Shown here: piece by piece, positions 34,146 to 42,630 of the stretch
Layout: each line of letters opens with the position of its first letter
Numbering within the stretch: position 1 is the first letter of the stretch
Assembly (NCBI GenBank): GCA_903909375.1
Contig: CAIVVM010000017.1
Location: 1-64,000 of the forward strand
DNA length: 64,000 nt
Direction: 5' to 3'
Source of the DNA: an uncultured Alphaproteobacteria bacterium
GTDB lineage: Bacteria > Pseudomonadota > Alphaproteobacteria > Caulobacterales > Caulobacteraceae
Program-made: the position numbers and the translations under genes
Notes under the pieces: model-generated
Told to the model about the DNA's origin: nothing
The model's database searches: none
Seen by the model: only the letters and a program-made list of their open reading frames with translations

Positions 34146-34178
34146 CGTAGACGCGCCGAATGTCTAAGGAACGCGCGC

Positions 34179-34802
34179 GTGGCCAAAAAGGAAAAGAAGG
34201 GCGCCAAGGAGGCGGAAGCCACCGAAGCCCCTGCAGATGGCGCCGAGGGCGAAGCTCCCGCCAAGAAAAAGCTGCCGATGAAGATGCTGATCATCGGCGG
34301 CGCTGCAGCCCTGGTCGTGCTTGGCGGCGGGGGTGCGGCGGCGTTCATTTTCCTCAAGCCCAAGCCGGACGCTGCCGCAGAGAAGGGCGAGGCCGGCAAG
34401 GAAAAGAAAGAGAAGAAGAAAGACGAGAAGAAGGACGAGAAGAAGGAAGGCAAGGAGGGCGAGGCCGGAGCCGCTGTCGTCCGCGAAGGCCCGGATGGGG
34501 TCGTTTTCTACACCATGCCGGATGTGGTGGTGAACATGCAGACCGCCGACGGTCGTCCCACCTTCCTGAAGCTGAAGCTTACGCTCGAGCTGCCCGATGA
34601 CAGTGTGGTCGAGAAACTGGATCCCAGCATGCCAAGGCTCCAGGACATGTTCCAGACCTTCCTGCGCGAGCTGCGCCCGGAGGATCTGTCGGGCAGCCAG
34701 GGGTCCTACCAGCTCCGCATGGAGATCCTGCGGCGGGTCAATCTGGTCATCGGCCCCTCCAAGGCCAACGCCGTGCTCATCGAGGAGATGCTGATCAACT
34801 AG
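34179..34802 (+). CDS. fliL: Flagellar stator-associated protein FliL
   Basis: A 207-residue inner-membrane protein: a lysine- and acid-rich cytosolic start, a membrane helix at about residues 34-60 (KMLIIGGAAALVVLGGGG), a very charged linker of KEKKEKKKDEKK type at 70-95, and the periplasmic FliL domain with FYTMPDVVVNMQTADGRPTF and LRPEDLSGSQGSYQLRMEIL. The start is GTG at 34179, with TAAGGA 8 bp upstream. FliL sits around the stator and modulates motor torque. It heads a five-gene unit with fliM. Confidence 0.92.
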   Translation: MAKKEKKGAKEAEATEAPADGAEGEAPAKKKLPMKMLIIGGAAALVVLGGGGAAAFIFLKPKPDAAAEKGEAGKEKKEKKKDEKKDEKKEGKEGEAGAAVVREGPDGVVFYTMPDVVVNMQTADGRPTFLKLKLTLELPDDSVVEKLDPSMPRLQDMFQTFLRELRPEDLSGSQGSYQLRMEILRRVNLVIGPSKANAVLIEEMLIN

Positions 34803-34832
34803 CGCTGCGGCGCGCGTTGCATCCCAGAAATC

Positions 34833-35933
34833 ATGGCTGACGAAACCCAACCCATAGCAGAGAACCCCGCGCCGACGCCCGAAGACGGGCAGGTGATGGG
34901 TAATGTCGCCTCGTCCGACGTTCAGGACGTTGCGGTTGGTCATGACGGCGCCGAGCGCATTCTCAATCAGGACGAGATCGACAGCCTGCTGGGCTTCGAC
35001 ATGTCGGATGAGGAAAGCGCCGAGCGCAGCGGCATTCGGGCAATTATCAATTCGGCGCTGGTTTCATATGAGCGTCTGCCGATGCTCGAGATCGTCTTTG
35101 ACCGCCTCGTGCGGTTGATGACGACCAGCCTGCGCAATTTCACGTCGGACAACGTCGAGGTCAGCCTCGATAACATCTCGTCGATCCGATTCGGCGACTA
35201 CCTGAACTCTATCCCGCTCCCGGCCATCCTATCGGTGTTTCGCGCCGAGGAATTGAACAACTACGGTCTGCTGACCGTGGATTCGAACCTGATCTATTCG
35301 ATCGTGGATGTGCTCCTGGGCGGTCGGCGCGGTACGGCGGCGATGCGGATCGAAGGGCGGCCCTACACCACAATCGAGCGCGTCCTGGTGCAGCGAATGG
35401 TCGAGGTTGTGCTGGCCGACGCCAAGGAGGCGTTTGAGCCGCTGACGCCTGTGAGCTTCACACTGGATCGTCTTGAGACCAACCCGCGCTTTGCAGCCAT
35501 CGCCCGCCCTGCGAACGCCGCCATTCTGGTGAAGCTGCGGATCGACATGGAAGACCGTGGCGGGCGCATCGAACTGTTGCTGCCTTACGCGACGCTCGAG
35601 CCCATCCGGAAGATGCTGTTGCAGCAGTTCATGGGTGAGAAGTTCGGGCGGGACAATATCTGGGAAAGCCACCTGGCCACAGAGCTCTGGACCACCCAGA
35701 CCGAGGTCCGCGCCGTCCTTGATGAGCAGCAGATCAGCCTGAAGCGCGTCCTGAACCTGAAGGTCGGCGACACCCTGATGCTCAATGCCACCCCGGACAG
35801 TCTGATTGAACTGCGCGCCGGAACAATACCGCTCACTCGCGGTCGGATGGGTCGGCGCAACTCCCACATCGCCGTTCGGGTGGAGGCGCCCTTGACGCCC
35901 CACGCCCGGCAAGCCGTGCAGAGGCTTACATGA
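34833..35933 (+). CDS. fliM: Flagellar motor switch protein FliM
   Basis: The 366-residue C-ring protein has the CheY-P-binding N-terminal motif LNQDEIDSLLGFD near residue 45, a CheC-like middle domain with LNSIPLPAILSVFRAEEL and GGRRGTAAMR, and a SpoA domain at the C-terminus containing LKVGDTLMLNATPDSLIEL. It sets rotation direction. It starts 30 bp after fliL, and its TGA overlaps the ATG of the next gene, indicating translational coupling. Confidence 0.96.
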   Translation: MADETQPIAENPAPTPEDGQVMGNVASSDVQDVAVGHDGAERILNQDEIDSLLGFDMSDEESAERSGIRAIINSALVSYERLPMLEIVFDRLVRLMTTSLRNFTSDNVEVSLDNISSIRFGDYLNSIPLPAILSVFRAEELNNYGLLTVDSNLIYSIVDVLLGGRRGTAAMRIEGRPYTTIERVLVQRMVEVVLADAKEAFEPLTPVSFTLDRLETNPRFAAIARPANAAILVKLRIDMEDRGGRIELLLPYATLEPIRKMLLQQFMGEKFGRDNIWESHLATELWTTQTEVRAVLDEQQISLKRVLNLKVGDTLMLNATPDSLIELRAGTIPLTRGRMGRRNSHIAVRVEAPLTPHARQAVQRLT

Positions 35934-36496
35934 CCCTGATTGGTATCGTCATGAATCTGACCCTGGCGGGTCTCTTGCTGGCGACCCTCGTCGTCGGCAT
36001 GCGTCTGAATCGCCGCCTTGGCGCGCTGCGGGACAGTCACGATGGCTTCGAGGTCGCCGTGCGCGATCTGAATCTCGCTGCGCAGCGGGCCGAGCAGGGC
36101 CTCGCAGACCTTCGCGCCGCCACCGATGAGGCGACGGACACCTTGTCCGACCGGATCGAGAAGGGCCGCGCCCTGGCCTTGCAACTGGAGCGGTTGATCA
36201 GCGCCGCCCCGGAGTTGCCGAAGTCGGTATCGTCGGACCGCATCACGCCGGCCAGACCCATGCCCTCGGCGATGCCGGTGCGGGAAACGGCAGCTGAGCA
36301 TCGCCTGGCGACCTTGCTGGCCGTAGCGAGGGCGCGGATCGAGGCGCAGGGCGCAAACGAATCGGAAACCCGAATGGTCGATGATCTCCCGATCAGGCGC
36401 GATGCCCAGTCGGCCCGTCCGCCTGTCAGCCTGGATGATGATCTGTTCGAGGACGCGCCTGTCGCCTCCCACCGCTTTGCTGGAGCCCGTCGTTGA
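35930..36496 (+). CDS. DUF6468 membrane protein of the fliL-fliM operon
   Basis: A 188-residue bitopic protein: a membrane helix at about residues 4-25 (GIVMNLTLAGLLLATLVVG), then a coiled-coil region at about 30-100 (GFEVAVRDLNLAAQRAEQG, ATDTLSDRIEKGRALAL) and a long disordered tail. It fits DUF6468, found in alphaproteobacterial flagellar clusters. Position and shape resemble the Caulobacter flagellar-positioning protein PflI, but I am not certain of that equivalence. The start codon overlaps the fliM stop and its own stop overlaps the next start. Confidence 0.75.
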   Translation: MTLIGIVMNLTLAGLLLATLVVGMRLNRRLGALRDSHDGFEVAVRDLNLAAQRAEQGLADLRAATDEATDTLSDRIEKGRALALQLERLISAAPELPKSVSSDRITPARPMPSAMPVRETAAEHRLATLLAVARARIEAQGANESETRMVDDLPIRRDAQSARPPVSLDDDLFEDAPVASHRFAGARR

Positions 36497-37335
36497 AATC
36501 CGTGCCCCGTATTCTGCCGCTGGTCGGCGTCGCTATCGGTGGCGTACTGGCCGTGAACGCCCTGGCGGGCGCGCGGGATTTGCCGGGCCTGCTGTCGGGC
36601 GCCCAGGCTTTCGCTGAAGAAGCCGTCAAGACCGTGACGCCGGCCAAGGATGACAAGGCGGCGAAAGACCTGGCCAAGCCTGGTGAGAAAGCGGGCGCCG
36701 CAGCCGCGACCGGGGAGGCCAAGGATGCCGTGGCCGCCGTGGCGGGCGCAACGGTTCCTCCGAAAGCGGTCTGCGCGCCAACCGCTGCGGAACTCGCCAA
36801 GCAGGCCGGACTGTCGCCGGCTGAACTTCAGGTGTTGCAGAGCCTGGGCGCCAGGCGCGGCCAGTTGGACAAGCGCGAGGATGATCTGTCGACCCAGCTG
36901 GCCCTGATGGCCGCCGCCGAGGCCAAGCTGGATGCAAAGATCAAGACTCTGAATAGTCTGAAGGGGGATGTTCAGGGGCTCTTGACCCAGAGCAGCACCA
37001 AGGAGGCGGCCGAGATTGATCGTCTGGTCAAGGTGTTCGAGGGGATGAAGGCCAAGGACGCTGCGCCGCGGATGGTGTTGCTTGATGACAACGTTCGCAT
37101 TCCGATCGCGGCCAAGATGAAAGAGCGCGCGCTCTCCTCAATCATCGCTCAGATGCCGGCGCCCGAGGCCAAGCGGCTTACGGAGTCTCTGGCCAGACGG
37201 TATTCCGACGCCATGAACGCGGCCAAGAAGGCCGAGCAGGTGGCTAACTCCGGTGGGCCGGCGCCAGCCGCGGGCAAGACAGCTGCAACGCCCAAGGCGC
37301 CTGCGCCCGGCGCTGCGCCAGCCAAGACCGGCTAA
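36493..37335 (+). CDS. MotE-family flagellar chaperone-like protein
   Basis: The 280-residue exported or membrane-anchored protein has an N-terminal hydrophobic helix (LPLVGVAIGGVLAVNALAG), a low-complexity Ala/Lys linker, a coiled coil at about 110-170 (RGQLDKREDDLSTQLALMAA) and a C-terminal MgtE_N-like fold (AAKMKERALSSIIAQMPAPE) as in MotE. In Sinorhizobium MotE is a chaperone for the periplasmic motility protein MotC. The start is a TTG overlapping the DUF6468 stop; a GTG 9 bp further in is possible. The next gene, 3 bp on, encodes a large periplasmic protein that could be its client. Confidence 0.75.
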   Translation: MKSVPRILPLVGVAIGGVLAVNALAGARDLPGLLSGAQAFAEEAVKTVTPAKDDKAAKDLAKPGEKAGAAAATGEAKDAVAAVAGATVPPKAVCAPTAAELAKQAGLSPAELQVLQSLGARRGQLDKREDDLSTQLALMAAAEAKLDAKIKTLNSLKGDVQGLLTQSSTKEAAEIDRLVKVFEGMKAKDAAPRMVLLDDNVRIPIAAKMKERALSSIIAQMPAPEAKRLTESLARRYSDAMNAAKKAEQVANSGGPAPAAGKTAATPKAPAPGAAPAKTG

Positions 37336-37338
37336 ACC

Positions 37339-40263
37339 ATGAGGCTCAGGCAGGCTCTTCGGACGGGGGTCGCTGCGGCTTGCATCGCCAGCGTCGCGGC
37401 GCCTGCCGGGATCGCCGCGCAGCCGGCTCAGGCGCAGGTGAGGCGCGAGGGCATCGAGGTGCGCGTCGCGAGTACGGCGACCTTCTCCCGGGTCGAGGTT
37501 CGGGGCGGGCGCGCCACAAGCCGCCAGGAAGGCCAGACCGTCATCCTGACCCTTGACCGGGACGGTGATCCTGACATTGCGCGCCTGCGGACCTCGCCAC
37601 CGAAGTGGTTCAAGAGCGCAGAGAAACGGCGGGTGAATGGTCGCCTGCAGCTGGTCCTCACGCTTGCCGATAACGCCGAAGCCAGGATCGGCGCCGCCGA
37701 CGGCGCGACCTACGTGAACGCCTTCGAGAAAGCGGAGCCATCTGAGGCAGGGGCAGCGACGCCGGAAGTGGAGGTCGCTGAAGCCGAGCCGGTTCGCGCT
37801 AACCCCCTGCCGCCCGGCGGATTGATCCGTGTGCAGAGCAAGGTCGCGGGAGATCAGATACAGATTTCGTTCCCGTTCGCGAACCCGGCCGGCGCCGCCG
37901 TGTTCCGGCGCGGAGATGCGGTCTGGATCGTGTTTGACGCCCCGGCCAATCTCGATGTTTCAAAGATACCAAAGGGCGTCTCGGCAATCCGCAACAGCCA
38001 GGTGTTCCGGGGCGCAGACCATGCGGCCCTGCGGATCGAGGTGTCTGGCGACGCGCCGGTGTTCGCGGAATCGCAAGGGGCGACCTGGACAGTTTCCATT
38101 GGCCCGGGCGGCCAGCCACAGCCGACCGTCGTGCGCGTTTTGCGTGACCTTGACAGCGGTCCAGCCAATCTGAAAGCCCCGCTGGCGGGCGCGACGCGCG
38201 TGATCAATCTTCCTGATCCGGTGATGGGTGACACGCTTTCGGTGGTGACAGCGCTGGGACCTTCCAAAGGGCTATCCAATCGGCGTGACTATGTGGACCT
38301 GGCCTTTCTGGCGTCGTTCCAGGGGCTGGCCGTAGAGACCCTGGTCGACGATTTGAGCGTTAAGCGTGACGGTGAACTGGTGCGGCTGTCGCGCACCGAG
38401 GGATTGACGCTTTCGCCCCCCTGGGCCGGCCGGAACCGCAAGACCGCAACGGCCGATGCGCCGCAGGCCGCCATAATGCCGGCGCTGATCGACGAGACCT
38501 GGGCCAAAGTGGGCGAGGACGGCTTCCTGCCCCGCTACAACGCTCTGGTGACGGCGGCGTCGCAGGAGCGCATGGCGGAGAAGGACGGTCGCAGCACCGA
38601 AGCGCGCAAGGCGCTCGCCCGGTTCCTCCTTGGCTCGGAGCTCTCATTCGAAGCCATTGGCGTGCTCACTGATCTTGGGCAAACGGACCCCGAGGCTCTG
38701 GATGATCCGGAGGTCCGGGGCCTCCGCGGCATCGCGCGCACCATGGCCCGGCGCTATGCCGAGGCTGACGCGGACTTCTCATCACCGGCGCTGCTGGAGG
38801 ACCCTTCGACCACCCTCTGGCGCGCCTACTTGAACGTTCAGCTTGGACAGGCAGCGGAGGCCCGCGCCCAGTTTGCCAAGGGCGCTGCCGCTTTCGGCCT
38901 GATGCCAGCCCAGTGGCGGGCACGCTTCGCCCGCGCCGACGCACAGGCCGCCCTGGCGCTGGGTGATCTTGTCGCCGCCGACGCGAGTGTTCGTCAGGCG
39001 CTACAGGAAAAGACGTCATCGGAGGAGCGGCTGCTTACCCGCCTGACCCAGGCTCGGGTGATCGAACTTCAGGGCTTCAAGGATCGGGCGCTGAAGATCT
39101 ACCTCGCTGTTGCGACGGCACCGAAGGATTCCATCGCCGCACCGGCACAGTTGCGCGCTACCCAGATCCGTATGGAGCTGGGACAGATGACCCCGCTTCA
39201 GGCTGCGACGGCCTTTGACGTTCTGCGATATCGCTGGCGCGGCGACGCCACCGAACTGGAGACAATCCGCGCTCTGGGCCAGCTCTATCTAGGACAGGGT
39301 CGCTATCGCGAGGCTCTTGAGGCGCTGCGTTCGGCTGGCAGCCGGGTGCCCAACCTGCCACAGGCCCAGCAGCTCACGGCTGATCTGAATGCCGCGTTCA
39401 AAGGCCTGTTCCTGGACGGTCTCGCCGATGGACTGGAGCCCGTACAGGCGCTGGCGCTGTTCTACGATTTCAAGGAGCTGGCGCCGATCGGCGCTGACGG
39501 CGACCTGATGGTGCGCAAGATCGTGCGCCGTCTGGTGGATGTGGACCTGCTGCCTCAAGCGGCCGAACTTCTGAAATATCAGGCCGAGGAGCGCCTGGAT
39601 GGTGTAGCCCGCGCCCAGGTCTCCACCGATCTGGCGGTGATCTATCTGATGGATCGCCGGCCTGAACAGGCGCTGGAAGCTATAAACAGCTCACGCACTA
39701 CAGTACTGCCCACGGCCTTGGCCAATGAGCGCCGGCTGATCGAGGCGCGGGCCTGGTCGGGGGTTGGCCGCTTCGAAAGCGCGCTCGAGATCATTGAGAA
39801 GGACCCTTCGCGCGACGCCAACGAATTGCGTGGGGAGGTCACATGGAAGCAGAAGAACTGGGCCGCCGCCGGCCCCATGTTCGAGAAGGCGCTGGGTGAG
39901 CGCTGGAAGTCTGCCGCGCCCCTGACCAGCGAGGACGAGGGCCGCTTGCTCCGCGCCGGAGTCGCCTACAGCCTGGCCGGCGACGAGGCGTCATTGGCCA
40001 GGCTGCAACAGCGCTACGAGGGTTTCTATGAGAAATCCAGCAACCCGGAGGCTCTGCGAATCGCGCTGTCCGGCGTGCCCGTGGGTCGCCTGAACGTGGC
40101 CGACTTTGGTCGTGTCTCAGCCGACAATGAAGCCTTCGCCGGCTGGGTCGCCAAGATGAAGGGCCGCTTCAAGACCCGCCCTGCGCCGGTAGGTGCGCCG
40201 AAGGCTCCCGTAGCCCCGGCGAGACAGGCGCAGGTGGCGGGCGGGGCGGGCGCGAGAGGGTAG
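37339..40263 (+). CDS. Giant periplasmic AMIN-like/TPR protein of the flagellar operon
   Basis: A 974-residue protein with a signal peptide (GVAAACIASVAAPAGIA). The N-terminal third holds two AMIN-like beta segments, VEVRGGRATSRQEGQTVILT and IQISFPFANPAGAAVFRRGD with VFRGADHAALRIEVSG. From about residue 370 the protein is helical and TPR-like: repeats such as LYLGQGRYREALEALRSAG, IYLMDRRPEQALEAI and WSGVGRFESALEIIEKD. It ends with a Pro/Ala-rich tail. No enzymatic site is visible. It lies 3 bp after the MotE-like gene. I infer a periplasmic motor or stator accessory role, perhaps comparable to rhizobial MotC; sequence alone does not prove it. Confidence 0.75.
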   Translation: MRLRQALRTGVAAACIASVAAPAGIAAQPAQAQVRREGIEVRVASTATFSRVEVRGGRATSRQEGQTVILTLDRDGDPDIARLRTSPPKWFKSAEKRRVNGRLQLVLTLADNAEARIGAADGATYVNAFEKAEPSEAGAATPEVEVAEAEPVRANPLPPGGLIRVQSKVAGDQIQISFPFANPAGAAVFRRGDAVWIVFDAPANLDVSKIPKGVSAIRNSQVFRGADHAALRIEVSGDAPVFAESQGATWTVSIGPGGQPQPTVVRVLRDLDSGPANLKAPLAGATRVINLPDPVMGDTLSVVTALGPSKGLSNRRDYVDLAFLASFQGLAVETLVDDLSVKRDGELVRLSRTEGLTLSPPWAGRNRKTATADAPQAAIMPALIDETWAKVGEDGFLPRYNALVTAASQERMAEKDGRSTEARKALARFLLGSELSFEAIGVLTDLGQTDPEALDDPEVRGLRGIARTMARRYAEADADFSSPALLEDPSTTLWRAYLNVQLGQAAEARAQFAKGAAAFGLMPAQWRARFARADAQAALALGDLVAADASVRQALQEKTSSEERLLTRLTQARVIELQGFKDRALKIYLAVATAPKDSIAAPAQLRATQIRMELGQMTPLQAATAFDVLRYRWRGDATELETIRALGQLYLGQGRYREALEALRSAGSRVPNLPQAQQLTADLNAAFKGLFLDGLADGLEPVQALALFYDFKELAPIGADGDLMVRKIVRRLVDVDLLPQAAELLKYQAEERLDGVARAQVSTDLAVIYLMDRRPEQALEAINSSRTTVLPTALANERRLIEARAWSGVGRFESALEIIEKDPSRDANELRGEVTWKQKNWAAAGPMFEKALGERWKSAAPLTSEDEGRLLRAGVAYSLAGDEASLARLQQRYEGFYEKSSNPEALRIALSGVPVGRLNVADFGRVSADNEAFAGWVAKMKGRFKTRPAPVGAPKAPVAPARQAQVAGGAGARG

Positions 40264-40265
40264 CG

Positions 40266-41060
40266 CTACCCGCCGGCGCCCTTCTGGAAGCTCTCAACCA
40301 GGCTCCCCGCGACCAACCGCCAGCCGTCGACCAGCACGAAGAAGATCAGCTTGAACGGCAGGCTGATCACCACCGGCGGCAGCATCATCATGCCCATGCT
40401 CATCAGCACGCTGGCCACCACCAGGTCGATCACCAGGAAAGGCACGAACAGCAGGAAGCCGATCTCGAAGGCGTGCTTGAGCTCGGAAATCATGAAAGCC
40501 GGGGTAACCACGCGGATCGGGGTATCCATCGCCGTGGCGGGCTTGGGAATCTTGGACAGGCGAATGAAGAGGGCGAGATCCTCTTCGTCCACCTGGCTCA
40601 GCATGAACTGCTTTACCGGATCACCGGCGGCGTCGAAGGCGGCGGGCAGCTCCATCTGCTGGTCCATCAGGGGCTTGATGCCCTCGTTGTAGGACCGCTC
40701 GAATGTGGGCCCCATGACAATGGCGCTGAGGAACAGGCTGAGTGAGATGATCACCGCATTTGGCGGGCTTTGCTGAAGGCCCAGCGCCGTGCGCAGGAGT
40801 GAAAGCACCACAACGATCCGCACGAAGGACGTGGTCATGATCACGATCGAGGGGGCCAGCGACAGGACAGTGAGCAGGCCCACCAGCTGGACCACCCGTT
40901 CGGTCAGGCCCGCCCCGCTGCCGAGGTTGATGTTCAGCGCCTGGGCCATGGCGGCGGCCGGGAAAACCATCGCAGCGCAGGTGGTGACGGCGGCCAGAAG
41001 GGCAGCGCGGCGCCAATCCTCGGCCGGCAGCGTCCGGAATGCCTTCCAGAGGGCCCGCAT
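40266..41060 (-). CDS. fliP: Flagellar export gate protein FliP
   Basis: The 264-residue type III export membrane protein has a cleavable N-terminal segment, then the FliP signatures SFVRIVVVLSLLRTALGLQQ near residue 78 and VPFLVIDLVVASVLMSMGM near 210, and four membrane helices. It forms the core of the export gate with FliQ and FliR. It overlaps fliO in a TGATG arrangement, so the two are coupled, and ends 2 bp from the giant TPR gene. Confidence 0.96.
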   Translation of the reverse strand: MRALWKAFRTLPAEDWRRAALLAAVTTCAAMVFPAAAMAQALNINLGSGAGLTERVVQLVGLLTVLSLAPSIVIMTTSFVRIVVVLSLLRTALGLQQSPPNAVIISLSLFLSAIVMGPTFERSYNEGIKPLMDQQMELPAAFDAAGDPVKQFMLSQVDEEDLALFIRLSKIPKPATAMDTPIRVVTPAFMISELKHAFEIGFLLFVPFLVIDLVVASVLMSMGMMMLPPVVISLPFKLIFFVLVDGWRLVAGSLVESFQKGAGG

Positions 41061-41335
41061 CAGGCGTCGGCCCGGGCCGGGAGGTCGGCCACAAGTCGAC
41101 CTTCACCGAGCAGGATCATTCGCTCGCGCCCGTCACACTCGATGATCAGGATGCGACGTGCGGGATCCAGCGTCAGGGTCTCCACGATCCTCAGCCGGCG
41201 TTCCTTTTTCTTCTGCGCAGAGATACGTGAGATGGCGTCGGGCCCATACTTGCGCAGCGCCACCGCTGCCAGCCCGATCAGGCCGAGGGTTAGAGCCAGT
41301 GCAAATATCGCTCTGACGAGGTCGGTAAGGTCCAT
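41060..41335 (-). CDS. fliO: Flagellar biosynthesis protein FliO
   Basis: A 91-residue protein with one N-terminal membrane helix (LVRAIFALALTLGLIGLAAV) and a small cytosolic domain RLRIVETLTLDPARRILIIE followed by MILLGEG, the FliO pattern. It assists FliP assembly. I start at ATG 41335; the frame extends further upstream without support. The gene is short even for FliO and is translationally coupled to fliP. Confidence 0.88.
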   Translation of the reverse strand: MDLTDLVRAIFALALTLGLIGLAAVALRKYGPDAISRISAQKKKERRLRIVETLTLDPARRILIIECDGRERMILLGEGRLVADLPARADA

Positions 41336-41389
41336 GGGCGCGTTTCTGCAGCGTGATCCGGAATGAGGGACCATTCGCGCTTGAGTCTC

Positions 41390-41405
41390 TTAAGGCTGGA
41401 TTAAC
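41390..41405. promoter_or_regulatory. CtrA box between fliO and flgB
   Basis: TTAA-GGCTGGA-TTAAC is a perfect CtrA box with the 7-bp spacer. A CcrM methylation site, GAGTC at 41383-41387, lies 3 bp away. The spacing to fliO (55 bp to its ATG) suits a -35-overlapping activator site. To flgB the ATG is only 25 bp away, so either flgB is near-leaderless or the box acts mainly on fliO-fliP. Confidence 0.8.
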
Positions 41406-41429
41406 CCTGTTTGTTCAGGATTGGCTCTT

Positions 41430-41855
41430 ATGAACCTGGCTGAAATCCCGATCTTCTCGATGCTGCGGAGCCGGCTTGGTTATTTGACCGAGCGCCAGAA
41501 GGTCATTGCCCAGAATATCGCCAATTCCGACACGGTGCGCTACGTTGGACAGGACCTGAAGCCCTTCAGTTTCGACGCAAAGGTGCAGATGCATCAGGCC
41601 CAGAGCCAGAGCGCCGGGGTGATGGCGGTTACTCAGCCCGGGCATATGTCGCCGAAGAACGAGAAACGTCCCGGGCAGGTCAAGCCTTTGAAATCGCCTG
41701 ACTCTGAGACCACGCTCAACGGTAACTCCGTAGTGCTGGAGGACGAGATGATCAAGATGAGCGACGCGCGGATGGATTACGACACCGCCATCAGCTTCTA
41801 CCAGAAGTCCATGAATATGTTGCGGATGGCGGCGCGTCCGCCTGGCCGCGGCTGA
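41430..41855 (+). CDS. flgB: Flagellar proximal rod protein FlgB
   Basis: The 141-residue protein has the rod signature KVIAQNIANSDTVRYVGQDL near residue 25, in which the usual TPG is TVR, and the C-terminal YDTAISFYQKSMNMLRMA. I begin at the ATG at 41430 rather than an in-frame TTG at 41421, because the AGGA at 41417-41420 is better spaced for it. It starts flgB-flgC-fliE, the inner rod set. Confidence 0.93.
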   Translation: MNLAEIPIFSMLRSRLGYLTERQKVIAQNIANSDTVRYVGQDLKPFSFDAKVQMHQAQSQSAGVMAVTQPGHMSPKNEKRPGQVKPLKSPDSETTLNGNSVVLEDEMIKMSDARMDYDTAISFYQKSMNMLRMAARPPGRG

Positions 41856-41871
41856 GACCGGAGAGCGTTGA

Positions 41872-42291
41872 ATGCCCGAGATCAAGTCCATGGCCAGTGT
41901 CACCCAGCAGGTGGCGGTCTCCGCGCTTCGCGCCCAGCAGGGGCGCATGAGAATAATTGCCGAAAACCTGGCCAACGCCGATTCCACCTCCAAAACCGCC
42001 GGCGGCGACCCCTATCGTCGGCAGGCGCCGGTGTTCACTCCGGCCAAGGTGGCCGGCGCCCAGGGCGTCAAGATGAGCAAGGTGATGCCCGACCAGACCG
42101 AATTCCGGCAGGATTACGAGCCCGGCCACCCGTCCGCGGACGCCAAGGGCTATGTCAAATTGCCCAATGTGAATTCCCTGATCGAGGCGTTGGACATGCG
42201 TCAGGCTCAACGGGCCTATGAGGCCAATCTCAATGTGATCGAGACGTCGCGCAGCATGCAGATGCGCACGCTCGATCTGATCAAGAAGTAG
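41872..42291 (+). CDS. flgC: Flagellar proximal rod protein FlgC
   Basis: A 139-residue rod protein with the N-terminal RMRIIAENLANADSTSKTAGGD, PYRRQAPVF near residue 45, and the C-terminal helix IEALDMRQAQRAYEANLNVI, all typical of FlgC. It lies 16 bp after flgB and 8 bp before fliE. Confidence 0.95.
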   Translation: MPEIKSMASVTQQVAVSALRAQQGRMRIIAENLANADSTSKTAGGDPYRRQAPVFTPAKVAGAQGVKMSKVMPDQTEFRQDYEPGHPSADAKGYVKLPNVNSLIEALDMRQAQRAYEANLNVIETSRSMQMRTLDLIKK

Positions 42292-42299
42292 GCTGAGTC

Positions 42300-42617
42300 A
42301 TGATCACCGCGCTCGCCGCCAGCCAAGCCTACGCCGCCGCCCAGAAGGGCCTCGGCATTGAAGACGGCCCCGGCATGGTCGGATCCAAACCGCCACAACC
42401 AGGCGGCTTCGGAGACATCCTGAAGTCGGCCATAACGGATGCGGTAAGCGCTTCCAAAACCGCCGAAAAGACCATGGCCGCCCAGGTGGCGGGAAAGGCC
42501 GAACTGGTCGACGTGGTCACCGCCATCAGCGCCGCCGAGGCCAGCCTCGAGACCGTGATGGCGGTGCGCGATCAAGTTATCAGCGCCTACCAGGAAATCA
42601 TGCGGATGCCCATCTGA
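42300..42617 (+). CDS. fliE: Flagellar hook-basal body protein FliE
   Basis: The 105-residue protein ends with the FliE core: [20 protein letters not shown] and [19 protein letters not shown], the conserved RDKvvxAYqeImxMqi-type C-terminus. It links the MS ring to the rod and is the last gene of the flgB-flgC-fliE unit. Confidence 0.95.
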   Translation: MITALAASQAYAAAQKGLGIEDGPGMVGSKPPQPGGFGDILKSAITDAVSASKTAEKTMAAQVAGKAELVDVVTAISAAEASLETVMAVRDQVISAYQEIMRMPI

Positions 42618-42630
42618 TCGGACGATTGGG

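Noticed and set aside
34160-34600. Plus-strand frame overlapping the fliL start
   Set aside because: It reads the Lys/Glu-rich linker of FliL in another frame as an Arg/Gly-rich product; the GTG-started fliL frame has the membrane helix and FliL domain.
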